From positions 17,053,028-17,117,027 of the forward strand of contig NC_134952.1 of NCBI RefSeq assembly GCF_965638725.1: 64,000 nt of DNA. Reading direction: 5' to 3'. The position numbers were made by a program, and so were the translations under genes. A model generated the notes under the pieces. It searched no databases, was not told the DNA's origin, and saw only the letters and a list, made by a program, of their open reading frames with translations. This DNA is from Aptenodytes patagonicus. Its lineage: Eukaryota; Chordata; Aves; Sphenisciformes; Spheniscidae. Shown here piece by piece: positions 23,701-38,700 of this stretch; positions within the stretch are counted from its first letter, which is position 1; every line of letters begins with the position of its first letter.

Positions 23701-26700
23701 AACCAGCATCACTGTCCTGTCAAAACCTGACAAAACATGTAATTCCATACAGAACACGAGCCTGCCTAAGGATTCATGATCATCTGACAAAATTCTCTCA
23801 CTAGGTATCAGTGGTTATGAACAGTATCTTTTCTCTGGAACCTATGTAACATTTATATACTAGATCAGCTTTCTCTTCCATTCTCTTTCCTTTCCTTCAG
23901 TGTAGAAATACTTTCATCAATGTATGTATGTATACTACAGACACACACAGTGCACAGGAAGAACACAGTGGGCCATATACTATCACAACTCTTGATTACT
24001 AGAGTATGATTCTATACAGCTAGAATATGCTGCTAATCAGTATCCAAAAAGATTGAGACACTTCAACATATGTACAACCCCATAAAGTCTCTTGAAGAAC
24101 ACTCACAAAGGATAATGTACGTGCAGCCTGAAACTCTAAAGATGTTTCTTAAATATACTTAAGGGTCAATCATCATCCTTTTCTTACCAACACCTTTCAT
24201 GGCTTCTTACCTCCCCATCCAGGTTCAAATCACAGATTCTAAAAGAAATCTAGCTGGTCTGCTGCTGTGGATGGGTGAAAACCTTAATGGGAAGAACTGA
24301 GGCAGGTATGGCCCATCAAGCTGTTGTGACTATGACTCTTAAGTGCTAGCTAGCGTGGCTGGATTCTCACTACCACAGCCAAGGCAGGCTGGTGGCGACA
24401 GAAAGCTTTGCTGCCAGAAAAGTAACCATCCTGTTGCTCATTCTCCTGACTCTGGCAGAGCGTGAAGGCAGCTGGTCTCATTGTGGTGCAGGCACTAGCT
24501 GCTACTTAGAGGAGAAACATGGGCTGCCCTGGGGAAGCCTCTATACAGATCCAGGTTCCCACAGCGAGGCTGATGCTGCAGAAGCAGGAAGGTAACGAGT
24601 ACAGTGCTAAAGAAACAGGCCCCAGGGGGAGCTGCACATTGGACAAGAGGTCGTTAAGGATGTGAATCAAAGCTCTCTTCTCAGTTGTATTTTTACATTT
24701 TGTTTCTTGGTTGTCCCCCCCAAGTTTTTCATTCAAGGATTCTAGAAAAAACAACTACATTTTTAGGAACACGAATAACACAATATATGGAACTGAACTG
24801 AAGTCTATTTCATCATGTGACAATTAAGTTTACAATTCAAACTTCAAATAATATCCCAAACATTCTTTTTTTTTCCTCCTTAAGGAAGGGAAAGCCAAGG
24901 TAGGAAAAGCTGTGGAGAAGATACCTAAATCCGTGTTACTACCCCAATGCATTACAATCTCTTCCAATAACAGAACAGCTAGAAATAGAAAAAGCTGTGC
25001 TGAAAATATATGCCCTGCATATGTGACAGATGGATTTAAAACACATAAAAATGTTCCTGTTGCCAGAAAGAAAAGCTTACCATAAGTTCAGATGATGTCC
25101 TCTTCAGTAACCTAATGCTCTGATTTAAAGTGCTCTATTACAAAGGGGGGGGAAGATTCAAGTCATTACTACAGGTAAGAGCCCACCTGCTTTAACATTA
25201 TACGCATGCTTTGATCTTCTATAGATTATTTTGTTTCTAATACAACATATCACATTATATATAGTAACAACAGTTGTATTAAAACTAATACATTGTGGTT
25301 TTAGTTGTTGAATCAGTATTTCACTGACAGCACTAAGTAGTTATGAATTGTGTACTGGAAGACTTCAGATTTAACTAAAGTTAGTAGCAATAAACTGAGT
25401 AAGATTTATCTGAAGGGAAGAGAGAACAATTAAAATCAGAACCAAGTGCTCAGAGAATTCTATATTGTGCCATTTCAGAAGGGAAAAAGCACTTACCCTA
25501 GCTTTAACATATTTCTTGACAGTCAGTTTTGTAAAAGGAAAAAGAGATGAGAATAATTAGGAGTTAATTAGGAAAGAACAGCATAGAATCAGAGTGGAAC
25601 AGAAGACAATGCTTTCCTACAAGAGGGCTTTGATAGGGGCAGAAATACTGTATCAAATGCTAGGATAAACTAAAATTCTTCATGTTATGTAGAGGAAAGA
25701 GCAACACCTAGCACGTATGAGATTCACAGCTTGATACTATACAAATCAGTGCCTGGCAAAATCAGGCAGAATAAGCCCTTTCACATCTTTTATATTATAG
25801 TATCAATAAAAAAAAGATTTTTCTTTGGCTCTAAATACTACTGTCAGGAGTTTCCCATTCCAATACTGTTAGGTGATTGCTAACTCCAAGAAATAAAGTG
25901 TGAAAGTGATAACTGCTTTTATTACTGAAGACAAATGGTAAGCAAAAGAGAAAACGAGCAATTTAGGGTTAGAATTTTGCCAAGTTCTCCCCTGCTTCCT
26001 CTTTTATTCATATATAATCACAAATAGATACAGAAAAAAAAGGGGGAAGAAAAAGGTCATGATTTTAGACAGTATTATAAAGTAGTAATATTATAAGTAG
26101 GAAAACTATTTGTTAAACACATACTTTAACCAGATTACTCTTCAGTGACACAATGCAAATGCGATCTGTGCTTATATAATAGCAAAAGTCCAGCTTTATA
26201 AACTGTATTCAAGAGATTTAGGATTCATATTTTCTACAAGTATGTTTTAATACTGCTTTAATATTTTACCATAGCTTGCTCTAGCGGAACGACTTGCTGG
26301 TTATGAATCATTCGAATGTTGTTTGCGTGTCCTTTTAAGGCATTTTCCAGTGCTCCTTTTGGCTGCAAAAAATGCAGTTATGCAGTATTGTTCAGTAGTC
26401 TCAAAGCTTTCCAACAAAGCAAAACACAATGAAAGTTGCACATTATACTCATCCACTGCAGAACAGCTAATGCTAACAATGAGATATGGCAAACTGAATT
26501 CCTCAACACAAGGAGGAGAAAAATCACCATATTAATAATTCAAACTTCAGCAACCAAAAGAGACATATTATACTGCTTTTCTGGCTATAACATTATCAGC
26601 ACACATTTAACTTTAGAGAATTTTCACATGGTGGACTAAGTCATTTTAAATACAGAAGAGCAAGCACGTCCCCCTCTCACTCACCACAAGCCAGACTTCA

Positions 26701-29700
26701 TTACAAGAACCCTGCAGCACAGCACCCCGGCTGGGATGAGCATTTCCCAGTCATGGGTACTTGCTTTTGTTTTGGGCACTGGGGACATCATCCTGAGGCA
26801 CCCTCTGCTTTCTGAGGGGCACAGAAGTCTAAGTATTTTCAGCCAGTAACTTGGAAAGGCATCTGTGAAGGGTATTTTTCATTTTTGCGGCTCCCTCCTT
26901 TCAGTCAGAAGATATGAGTTTATGCCCTGATTTTCAAGTCTGAATGCCTGTCTGGAGCTCACACTCATTGCAAAGTACTGTAAAATTTTATTTTACTCTC
27001 AGAACAACATTTCTTCACCATTTCCTTTTGGTGGCAAAATCACTTGGCTCCCTGCATACACAATAAATACACACTGCTAACTCCGTTTTGGAAGTGTAAT
27101 AATGGCAGACCTCAATGCTCAGAGATGTGTTTGCTTCCTGTGAAGTGTTCATGTACGTGGTCAAGTGTGGTCACTGAGCAGCTTCAGGATGCTTCCTCTG
27201 CTGTACCGACAAGCTGAATCCACTTACCTAATAACACCTGTGAGTGGTATTGCTCCCTCCTCCACACCCTGACCCCTTGGTTTGATGCAAGTTTTATTCC
27301 GTTTGCTCCTTCCAGTGTAAAACCATACGTTCAATTTTGTGTAAGGTGCCAGAAAATCCAAACTATACACCCAAAGTTAATTAATTCCATAAGTTTTTTA
27401 TTTTATTTTTAATTGATTGCTCTTGTAAACTTTAAGAGCTATCACTAATAACAAAGTGGGATTATAAAATATCCTTGGAAACCAGTATCAATTTTGAAAC
27501 AATCTAACTTTTGTAATATGTCGTATTGTTGTGGGGTTTTGGGGGGTTTTTTTGTTTGTTTGGTTGGTTTTTTTAGACATCTCATAGATTACACTAAATA
27601 GCATCACAAGGAAGAAATAAAAACATACACTGTGACAGTGAACACATTTAATATTGTATTTTTCTTTTATATGAAGAAATTACTCTGCCTGATCTATTCT
27701 CAATTCTAATGCTTCCTTTAGATTCTATTACAAAAAATAATGAAAAACCAATCTACCAGCACAATATATTTTCCTTTATGGAGCTATGTAGAATATACCT
27801 GTCATGGTATACAACAATACCTTTAAAGAGACATCTCAGAGGCAATTCTATGTAAGATGTAACATGTTTGAAGAACCTCAACTTTCACTTAGAAAATAGC
27901 CCCAAAACAACAGCAAAAACTCCCCACCTGTATAACCTTCAAAACAGCACAGTAAAAATTGAAAATGGAAGTGAAGTGTGGCCAAAGCTACCTTATCTGT
28001 CTAAGTTAGCAGACAACCCACATGAGGAAACAGGCAATGTGCAGCTCACTCATGGTGCTTGGAGAGGATGCTAACTACAATACAAAAAACCATGAGCAGC
28101 CTAACCTTGACATGAGTGCACGTGTGGCAGAAAAAAAAAAAAAATGCAACAGGTGTGATCAAATTATGCAAAAAGCTGGAGTAAACACACCAGGAGCCTC
28201 TACCGGTGCCCTCCTCTCCCTGGAGGAGGGATGGATATCTGATAAATTCCAAACAGCATGGTCTTGCTCTGCTGTCTGTGTTCCTTAGTGATCGAAGCGA
28301 TTGTAGTACATATGCAGCATAACTCTTTCTCCCACATCGCAATGCAGGAATCCGTCTTGGGCCACTGTCCAATCTAGTGTCCAAACTATGACTCTCATTT
28401 TGAAAAATAAGTATGAAGTGACCTTGACATGCATACAAACATATCAACTGAATATTCACTATCTGTTAACACAGCTGTGTCATTCTGCAGATTCATTTGC
28501 GGGCAATGTTGTAGCTATACCCTCTGACCATTGTCCATGTGTCTGCATTCAAAAAGCCCTTCAGAGCAGACAGGATCTCTTTTGTGAATTCTCCCTCCAC
28601 AATGGAGCCCCAGTTCTCATTAGAGCCTTTATGAGCTGCCACAGTATTAATTTTATTGCTAATTGCAAAATCTTCTGCTCACTAACTGAAAGAAAATTAA
28701 TTCAAATCATCTTTTCCATCACGATCTAACCATTTTTTCTTTCAACTGGGACCCTAAAATGTAGACAGCATCACAGGAAATACTTGAACAGAATATTACC
28801 CTCATTTCTTAAGCAAACAGTGGAATTTAAGAAATTACACTTCCAAAGCAGAAATTGTACAACAGCTAGCATACGAAAATCAATAATTAGCAATATTTAA
28901 AATACAGCTCATGTGCAACATTGTTCTTGAAAGTTTTTCCTTACATGGCAATGCATCATGTATGTAAGTGTCTGAAGTACAAGAATTCTGCCATAGAAGT
29001 CTAAATACTTGGCTATGTATTTATACTTATATAGTATATAAACAATACATTTTATGTATTATTGTACTAGTGAATTAAAACTTACCAGCTGGTCTGCTCT
29101 TGCTTCTAAGTCATTAGCAAATGACAGAAGATCAACCTTGGTAACACTTTTGTTGATCTGAAACAAGATGTGAACAGTAGGGAAAGAAAAAGAGCATGTT
29201 ACTATTGCATGTACAGACTGTTCGCACTGAACCACACCACCTACTTTGTCACCCTTTATTTCTTTAAATGTTTATTGACCATAACTTCTGAAGTGCTTTT
29301 GCTCCAAGTTTTGTGATTCGTCAAAACATGCCCTTTCACATAAAAGCAGATTTTTCTCTGTCTTGCCCATTGTTAAAGAAACATTTCATTTTATGCTTTG
29401 TCCCAGTCTTGTCTCTAGTTTACTACAGTCTCACCTCTGTCAAATATGCTGCAAAGTTTATCCCTTCTATTCCTGAAGAGCTGAAATTCAGAAGATTCTC
29501 CTTCCCAATTTCATCCAGCAGAATGATTTTGCTGAGGTTTATCTGAATATGTTCAATTTTAAGTGCTACATCTTCTGTATACTGAGAGGGAAACAAAATA
29601 AAGCATAAAAGCAGTTTGCACCCAGTGCATATTCCTCTACAGCCTCCCCCCCCTCAAAAGCATCTTGCTTTTGCTAACTCATCACTTCCATGAAGAAGCA

Positions 29701-32700
29701 CACATTGATTTTTGTTTACATCAGTTTAATTCAATTAACTTTGATAGAATCCACCAGGAAATGTTCTTCCCTTCCCTGCAGTATCCACGCAGTCTAGCCA
29801 TGCCATGCTCTAACCCACCTTATGCATCTTTCATACCAATCAATTATTTGCCTTCCATTACGTTTTAAGCAGGTTTCTCTGAATAGATGTTAGTCCCTCC
29901 TAAGACAAGACTGAGATAAAACAGTGTCATGGTTTAACCTCAGCCAGCAACTGAGCACCACGCAGCCACTCACTCACTCTCCCCCACCTGGTGGGATGGG
30001 GGAGAGAATTGGAAGAGTAAAAGTGAGAAAACTCGTAGGTTGAGATAAGAACAGTTTAATAATTGAAAATAATAATAAATAATAAATAATAATAATAATA
30101 GAATATACAAAGCAAGTGATGCACAATGCAATTACTCACCACCCACCGACCGATGCCCAGCCAGTCCCTGAGCAGCGGCCCCCCCGGCCAGCTTTCCCCA
30201 GTTTATGTACTGAGCATGACGTCCCATGGTATGGAATGTCCCTCTGGCCAGTTTGGGTCAGCTGTCCTGGCTGTGCCCCCTCCCACCTTCTTGTGCACCT
30301 CCAGCCTTCTCAGTCGGTAGAGCATGGGAAGCTGAAAAGTCTCTGACTAGTGTAAGCACTACCTAGCAACAACTAAAACATCGGTGTGTTATCAACATTA
30401 TTCTCATACTAAATCCAAAACACAGCACTGTACCAGCTGCCAGGAAGAAAATTAAGTCTATCCCTGCCGAAACCAGGACAAACAGAATTCTCTTTCCCCT
30501 CCAGGAAATGTTATCCTTAAAAATTTGAAGTTCTACCTCTGGCCCTAATCAAGGAAACCAAGAGAATTCAGTATCTCAGCTGTGGCCAGGACAGACACTG
30601 GCTGCTGTATTGGCCGCACGACTGGATAAGACTCCTCTAAATATGTTTAATGGCGACTAAGATGACTTGCTTATTGTTACCTGAAGTCTTCTTGCACTGC
30701 ACCCAAATCTAAAATGTTACCTGTCCTGCACAGGCCGCAGAGCAATAGATGAGGAATCTGGAAACCTGACTTCCTTCCCAGCCTCCACCATTAGTGTGTT
30801 GCAGAAACTCAAAGTAATTTTCCCTCTTAGTGAATCTTCCCTGTTCATTTTAATCGTGAATTATTTGGGGCAGGGACTGTATCTATTAAGTGTGGGTACA
30901 GTGCCTGGCAGAATGGAACATGGGTCACCTAGGGGTTGCTGTAATGAAGATCAGTATTATAGGCAACACCAAAATTAGCACAGTCATGTAATGACAGTGC
31001 AGTCATGTATTATTACAGCTTAACTGAAAAGATTTTATTTTATCCCAACCCCTTCCCACCGAAATCAGAACCGTTCTTAGGAGCACAGTATATCATACCC
31101 TGGATCAACAGTAAGTTTGCAGACGACACCAAGTTGGGCAGCAGTGTTGATCTGCTTGAGGGTAGGAAGGCTCCACAGAGGGATCTGGACAGGCTGGATC
31201 GATGGGCCGAGGCCAACCATATGAGGTTCAACAAGGCTAAGTGCCAGGTCCTGCACTTGGGTCACAACAACCCCATGCAGCGCTACAGGCTGGGGGAAGA
31301 GTGGCTGGAAAGCTGCCTGTCGGAAAAGGACCTGGGGGTGTTGGTCGACAGCCGGCTGAACACGAGCCAACAGTGTGCCCAAGTGGCCAAGAAGGCCAAT
31401 AGCACCCTGGCTTGTATCAGAAATAGTGTGGCCAGCAGGAGGAGGGAAGTGATCGTGCCCCTGTACTCGGCCCTGGTGAGGCCGCACCTTGAATACTGTG
31501 TTCAGTTTTGGGCCCCTCACTACAAGAAGGACATTGAGGTGCTGGAGCGTGTCCAGAGAAGGGCAACGAAGCTGGTGAAGGGTCTGGAGAACAAGTCTTA
31601 TGAGGAGCGGCTGAAGGAACTGGGGTTGTTTAGCCTGGAGAAAAGGAGGCTGAGGGGAGACCTCATCGCTCTCTACAACTACCTGAAAGGAGGTTGTAGC
31701 GAGGTGGGTGTCAGTCTCTTCTCCCAAGTGACAAGTGATAGGACGAGAGGAAATGGCCTCAAGTTGCGCCACGGGAGGTTTAGATTGGATATTGGGAAAA
31801 ATTTCTTCACTGAAAGGGTTGTCAAGCACTGGAACAGGCTGCCCAAGGAAGTGGTTGAGTCACCATCCCTGGAGGTATTTGGAAGACGTGTAGATGTGGT
31901 GCTTAGGGACATGGTTTAGTGGTGGACTTGGCAGTGCTAGGTTAATGGTTGGACTTTAAGATCTTAAAGGTCTTTTCCAATCTAAACAATTCTATGATTC
32001 TATAACATAAATCTGACTGGAATCAGAAGAGAACACACCAAGAAAGGCATTTAGATAAAGAACAAGACACTCATTAAACACTGTAAGCAGCTTTTGGAAG
32101 ATGCTAGACTTGAACCTTCTATGCAAGTTATGAAATTAAAAATAACATTATTATCAGCACCCATAAAAAAACCCCAAAAACTACCATATCAGAAAGCCTT
32201 CCACGGCCCACTGAGACTGGTAAAGAACATCTTACTCATAAATAGATTTCTTTCTTTCAAATTAGCTTGGACAGTTCTTGCCTCCTTGCAGGATGTATTG
32301 TGTATAAAAACCAAAATCCCATAAAATCCAGATATGCTATACTGTGTTTAAGAGCAAACACCTCTCCAAGCCTTCAAAAATAATCATAAAGTCACTCATA
32401 CTTTCTTTACTTACCATACTAATATTTAGAAATTCAGTGATATTGAACAGATGTTCTAGGTGAAGGGAAGTATAAATTCCTTTGTTTTCCTTGCAATCAC
32501 TATAAAAATAAAAGTACATACATCAGCCTAAAAACTACCTTGAAGACCAAGTGTTAAGAGAATGTTTAACAATGTTTTCATATTCCAAGAAAATCAGCCC
32601 TTTTAAAAAAACCCCACAACTTCTGGCTATATTTTTTGAAGCTCAGCCTATAAGAAAGCAAGTAATTAACTGCTGGTTTCAAAGATGCAAAATATTTTTT

Positions 32701-35700
32701 CAAAGAGCTCAAATAGTATTGTTACACAATATTACTCTAAAACTATCTCTAATAACTCATATATAGGAGAAAATTGCTTTTGCTAGTGATTCCCTAGAAA
32801 ATCAGAATGTCTTCTGGAACATGTGCGACTTCTGCATGTGCTTGAAATATGAAGCATGGAAGATACCATAAAAACAATATATATAAATTGAATTAAATCT
32901 TGACCATAACTTTAATACCTGTATACTTTTTCAAAAGTCAAGTTAATATTTGGATTTTTAAACAGGATGCCAGAAAGATAGTTTTTCCAGTGTTGATTTA
33001 GTAAGTAGGGAGTATCCAAAACCTAGAAGACAAAATACAGTAATGTTACTATAATTCCAAGTCTTCAGTTCATGAATTTATTCATATGTGATCTTTTGAC
33101 ACATACCCACGTTTAAGCTTATCACCCACTAATGGAAATACAAGCAAAACAGCGAATTCAGCCTCTCTGGTGCAGGAAGTGAATTTTAAAGCTCCACATC
33201 ACCAAGAAACGCTGAATCACAGAAAAAATTATCTCCAAAGGAAGACTGGCATACAGTATTTACACTGCAAAGCAAATTAAACCAAGAAAGGATGAATGCG
33301 TCTATTCGGTGTCTAAGAGGAAAGTAAAACCAGATTGAAACTGACTTGAAGTGTCCCGTAAAAAAATAATATGCCATACATAACTGACAAGACCACTGGG
33401 ACTCATGGGGATTCTATTCATTGTTTAATAACTTGAATAACTTCACCTTGAATAAAGTTTTCTCTTCAAAGGGCTCACAGACCAGTTTTTCTACATTTCC
33501 ACCTGCGACGAAAGTGAGCACCACTACAATCATCAGCACCCAGGAGAAAAGAAAACTGAATCCAACACCGCTGAAAAAAGAAGTTGAGTAAGTTTTTGCT
33601 TTTTAAGAACAAAGTATATATACACTTTGGGCAACAGGGAAGCCAACAGTTAGCAGCTATAACAGTGATATAAAAACTGGTAGATGGTTGAAATACGTCT
33701 GTTTTCGAAATATGTTCTTGCCCTCTGTAACATCTTACACATTTCAGCCCTGTAAAGCGTTCAGCTAAAGTGCATCTAAAATGCTCACATTTGCATTGGG
33801 CATGCAAACTCTTTTAAGAGTTAAGTTTAGAGCCACAAAAGCATACAATTTTCTTTTTTAAATTCAACTCTAACCTTGTGCTCTAGAAAGAGTTTTAGAC
33901 AGATTTCAGATGCAACCTTCTCTTGCACCCAACAGAAATGACATTAAGCCACTACTGGGAACTTCCAAGAGCAACCCCAAACCTCCTAAAGTGCTCTGAG
34001 AAAGTCAAGTGTTTCTTGTCTCCTCACATGGCTTTTTCTTTTGAGCAAGTGCTCAAGTGTACTAAAAAGCTATGAATTCCCATTGTATTTTCAATTATCT
34101 GTTGCCAGTTTTTGCAGTTTCCAAATGAGCTTACACAGAAATTAATTAGCTACAGCACTCGCCTTAAAACAGTAGATTCAGAGGCTTTATCCTTCAGCTA
34201 TGATCCGCAATGAACAAGCAACCCAAAATCCCCAAGTCCCTCAGTGGAAGCACGTGAGATTAATATTTATTTTTGTTCTGTTTTTCTTCAGCACATATAC
34301 ACAGGTAACAAAACAAATTATTTTTATACATATGTTCTTCAAAATCAGTAAAAACAACTTTCTACAGGTACCTTTATTTTATTTTTCACCAGTAAGTGAA
34401 ACTTACGCCATAAGAAAGTTTCCTCCAGTGTTGGAGATGCAGCCTCTGGTTGTTGGAGAAGCATGTTTATCATAACCACAGGTGCCACATAGCAGTCCAA
34501 GATAGTAAAAGACCAGAATCAGGACCACCATACAGCACAGAATGAGACAACCCAGCCACCTAAGGAACAAAAGCCAAAGTGCTTGGTTATTAGCATGCAA
34601 AGAACACACTGGAGACCTGCAGAATACATCAGGCAATACTATATTCCCAACTGGCCCACTCTTGATTCTATTTGAGTAACAAATGTTAGCAATGAAAAGA
34701 TGCTTTTCCTACACTAGCATATATTTTAGGCCAGAACATAATCGGTGTTGGATTACAGACAGCTGCTACTGAAGGGTTGGGGAACAAACATCACAGGAAC
34801 AAGGTGTTCCCAACTCCAGTTACTGCAGGTGGACTGTACCAAAGTGTCAAAGTGCTCCAAGTGGAGCAAACAATGACTCAGAGGAGACAGATGCTCAAAC
34901 AGTAATTTATTCAAGAAGCAAGGGAGAAATTTATGAATGTGCACTGGCCATCGGTCATGAAGACAGAAAATAAATTTGGACAACTACAGGCCTATTGGTT
35001 TCATTTGTACCTCAAGTACTGCTACGTTAGGTTTGACAAGAACGGGTATTTAAGTGCCAAGTAGATGAGATCTATTTCTCCACTTTTTTGAAACTAAATA
35101 CAAGATTAACTGAGGCATACTGTAGCAGAATGAAGCAATATATTTATTTGGTTAAATGCAATCTGAGCTTCCAAGAAAATATTGATAAATTTGTCAAACT
35201 CAGGCTCACCACCAAACCTGCCAGGTAAGGAACGGGCTAAAGGTAAGGTTATAAGTAACGTTCTTAAAGTTCAGTCTTCTGCTCACCTTCATTTAACATT
35301 GCATTAAAGCCATTAGCACACTTATTCTGTAGCAGTGAAACTGGTTATGACACAAGGATAGAAGCAATTATCAATATAGGATCAAATGAAGAGTCAAAAC
35401 ATAGGGAGAACGTGATGAGCTTGAGGACTGAAATGACTAAAACTGGACAAAGTTAAATGGTATGAAATGAAAAGCTTTATGCTTCAAAATATGAGATTAT
35501 TACTCAATTATAGGAGTCACACAAGTCTTAAATAGGAAGAATATGTTTTTCTCAAGGTACAATCAACCCATGCATTCACAAGGACAAGTACTACACCAGT
35601 AGGAACAAGCAGGGGTACGCAAAGATTTACAAGGTGTGAAGCAGAATCCCTGCTACTCCTCCTTTGAGGTAGAAAGGGTGCAATAAAAAGGGATTGGCTT

Positions 35701-38700
35701 CAAGGCCTCTCCAGTCCTATGCTCTGGCAACTTACCTGCAACTCAATAAAAACAAGCCTTAAATAAGAAGTTGCCCTGGCCTTGTGAAACAATCCATTCC
35801 TTTATGCATTACATCCTCAACATCTACCTACATCTATCCTTCCTGAAAAAGGACTGAAGGCTTACAGAGTAGAAACTACCTCTCGCTCTGTAGTGGAACA
35901 GCACCCAGATGTTGATTAGCCACAGCTTTGGCTTTTACTAAAATGCCAGTAACAAACAATTGCCTTACAGTATCTTTTTTTCCACTGTGTTCATCATTAA
36001 TATTTTAATTGCCTTTACAAAACATTAAAATATTACAAAGTATTAACAACAGGTAGCACTTCACTCCTGCCTTATTTCCTGTACATACCTGTAGAAATCG
36101 TACTGCTCCACTACCGGAAAATAATCTTGAACGTATGCTTCACTCTGTGTAAGATATATCGTCAAATCTGCTAAAATCTTCTGAACAGGGAGCGTTTTTG
36201 CGAAGGTAGTGATATTTGAACCAATGGATTCCAGCACGTTTTTGATATCTGAAAGAATAAACATATTGCACTGTTACAGATTCATAGAAGAAATTTACAT
36301 TCCACATATGCATTATAAAATGCTATTAAGCCATTTGCACATGTAACAAGCAAGCCATGAAGACAAGCGTGAGGAAGAGACAAGCAGGCAACAAAAACAT
36401 TGAGCTTCAAAGTAACACAATGGCATTTTGAAACACACACTTTATTTTTAGCATTCGGTTTAATGATGAAAGATGTACATGTCGAGCCAGAGTTCTCTCT
36501 TTCCTTTCGTTGTAATGAATGTGTCACTTTCTATCTAGACAGCTAAAATCTTGCTTTTCATGCAATATTGCAAATGGTAACACTGAACAAGACAACTAGC
36601 CACTAAGTTTACGAAGGAGAAGATCAAAATCTATTTAAAACTCCATCCCTTGGGAATACAACACTGTGAAAGAAATTAGACTGCCTATATTGAGAATCTA
36701 TACTAGTTATTCTCAATCTTATTAAAAAAGATTACTTAAATAAATTCATTCCAATTAGTTAGCAACACTCTTGAGATAATGATCAATTAAGCCATTTTTT
36801 CCCTTCAAATTATGAAAAAACATGCTATCCTATACTTACAGTTTAGGTACACACTATTTAGATACACAAAGACATGATTAATTCACTTATTATACATATT
36901 GTCCATTTGTAAAATGCAGTTTCTGTTTACTCTTCCCCTTCTTTCAACTTGGAACATACTTGAAACAGCAGGATGTGTAACTATAGGTTGCTATTTGGTA
37001 GTAGGCAATACCTTCCTCTTTCTCAAACAAGAACTGGACAAGTTTTTGGCGATTTGTTTTGATGTTTACTCTTCTAAATTCAACCAGGTCCCAAAACACT
37101 CTTAAAAAAGTTTAAAATAAATGCAATTTTTTTCTAGTAAAACTATTTTTTAATTTGATTTGTAACTCAAACTCAGTTTTTATAAAAACAAAACCCCAGC
37201 AATTTATAAATAGATAAATTAAGATGGCCTGCCTGTGTTTACGCATATTAGCAGATACTGAAAGTTAGTAAATATGCACTAGTTTTCTTAATGAAAAGCA
37301 TAACATCAGTTTTAGAAAACTGGCTCATTTTAGGCAAGTTCACACAGTATACTATGCTTGTATACATACTGTGTTTCATTTTGCCCGGGGGGTGGGGGGG
37401 AGTGGGGGGGGGTCAGGGGGAGAAAGAAAAACTTACAAGGAACAGCTGTTTATATATGCAGAACAGGTCCACAACGCAAGAACAAAAATTAAAACAGATT
37501 AGTATACATACACTATACTACATTTTATTCAAATGTCAAGTGTCCAGGTACTGTCAAAGAGTAACAGTTTAAAGCGCAAGTAACAAAACAATTAAGACAG
37601 ACATTTAAATTATCTTTAAATCATATTTTTACCTCCCCTTTGCCATCCACTACATTTTAATACAGCAGGAGGCATGTTTAGGTTTTTTTTAACATCACAC
37701 TCCTAAATGTGTCATAGACACGTCGGTCAAGGAAAATTAGCTTTTCAACCAAATAAAGATAAAGCATCAGTGTGCAGTTGGGATCCCAAGATTTCTCATT
37801 ACTTGAGCAGTAAAAAGCCTAACAAATAAAACTCCTCCATAAAATACCGTACAGTCTATTTTTAGATTTAATTTTGGGTCCTCATTAAGACACAGTTGCT
37901 TTCTATGTTTTTTTTGTGGCACCAAATGTAAAAAAAAAAAAAAAGTTAAGTTTTACATTTCCATTTTTAATGATCTTTAGCCCAGAAAATATATTATCAA
38001 TAAAAGAAAACAAAAACATGAGTAGGTGATGTAAAAACATCAACATTAAACAATCAAAGTGAAAAGATAGTTTGTCTTCACCTGATAAAATGTTCCTGGT
38101 TTGATTCACCACTAAATCTGGAGTATCATTAAATGCTGCATAACCCTAAGAATAAAAGTTGGAAAAATTATAGTAAGTTTCTCATTGCCAAATTACTTGC
38201 AATTTTTTTTCCTTTTATACAAGGAGTAAAAGTATACACATGCTAAAATGTACGTGGTAATACTACGAAAAATACATTTTTATCACTGCACATCAGAAAA
38301 GGTCAAAGCAAAATAGGAACTCAAATATATTTCAGATTCATTTTGCTCTCCAGGATATTCCTTGGGGAAAAAAAAAAAAAAATCTACATTTAAATACACA
38401 CGCATCAGTCACAATCATCTCAAACTTTATAGTACTGTTGCTTGTCAGATCTATCTCATACAAAACTGAGAATGCACATATGAAGACTCACTAAGTGAAA
38501 GGAGTTACTGCGTACCAGTCAAACACCTCCTCTTTGCAATTCTATGCCTTCTTAACATGAAACGCATGTTATAAACAATGAAATCCAACTACCTCTAAAG
38601 ACATTGCAATGCTTTCTTCAGTGAGAAGGGGAAAGAAAGGATCTAAACCGTGGGGACCAAGCTCAGTAGCTCATCTAGACAGAAAGGAGAAGCCACTGCA

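Larger units (their letters stand above)
29582..32414 (-). other. PROM1: PROM1 intron (2.8 kb) filled by LTR-C and CR1
   Basis: About half of this intron is transposon-derived: LTR-C (556 bp) and the CR1 copy (about 920 bp), separated by 600 bp of unique sequence. Confidence 0.5.

Noticed and set aside
24392-24595. Open frame with a hydrophobic N-terminus in a PROM1 intron
   Set aside because: It begins with GTG, not ATG, has no splice context and no recognisable similarity.
31005-31081. First residues of the CR1-containing open frame
   Set aside because: CR1 similarity begins only at about 31082; the earlier codons are flanking intron.
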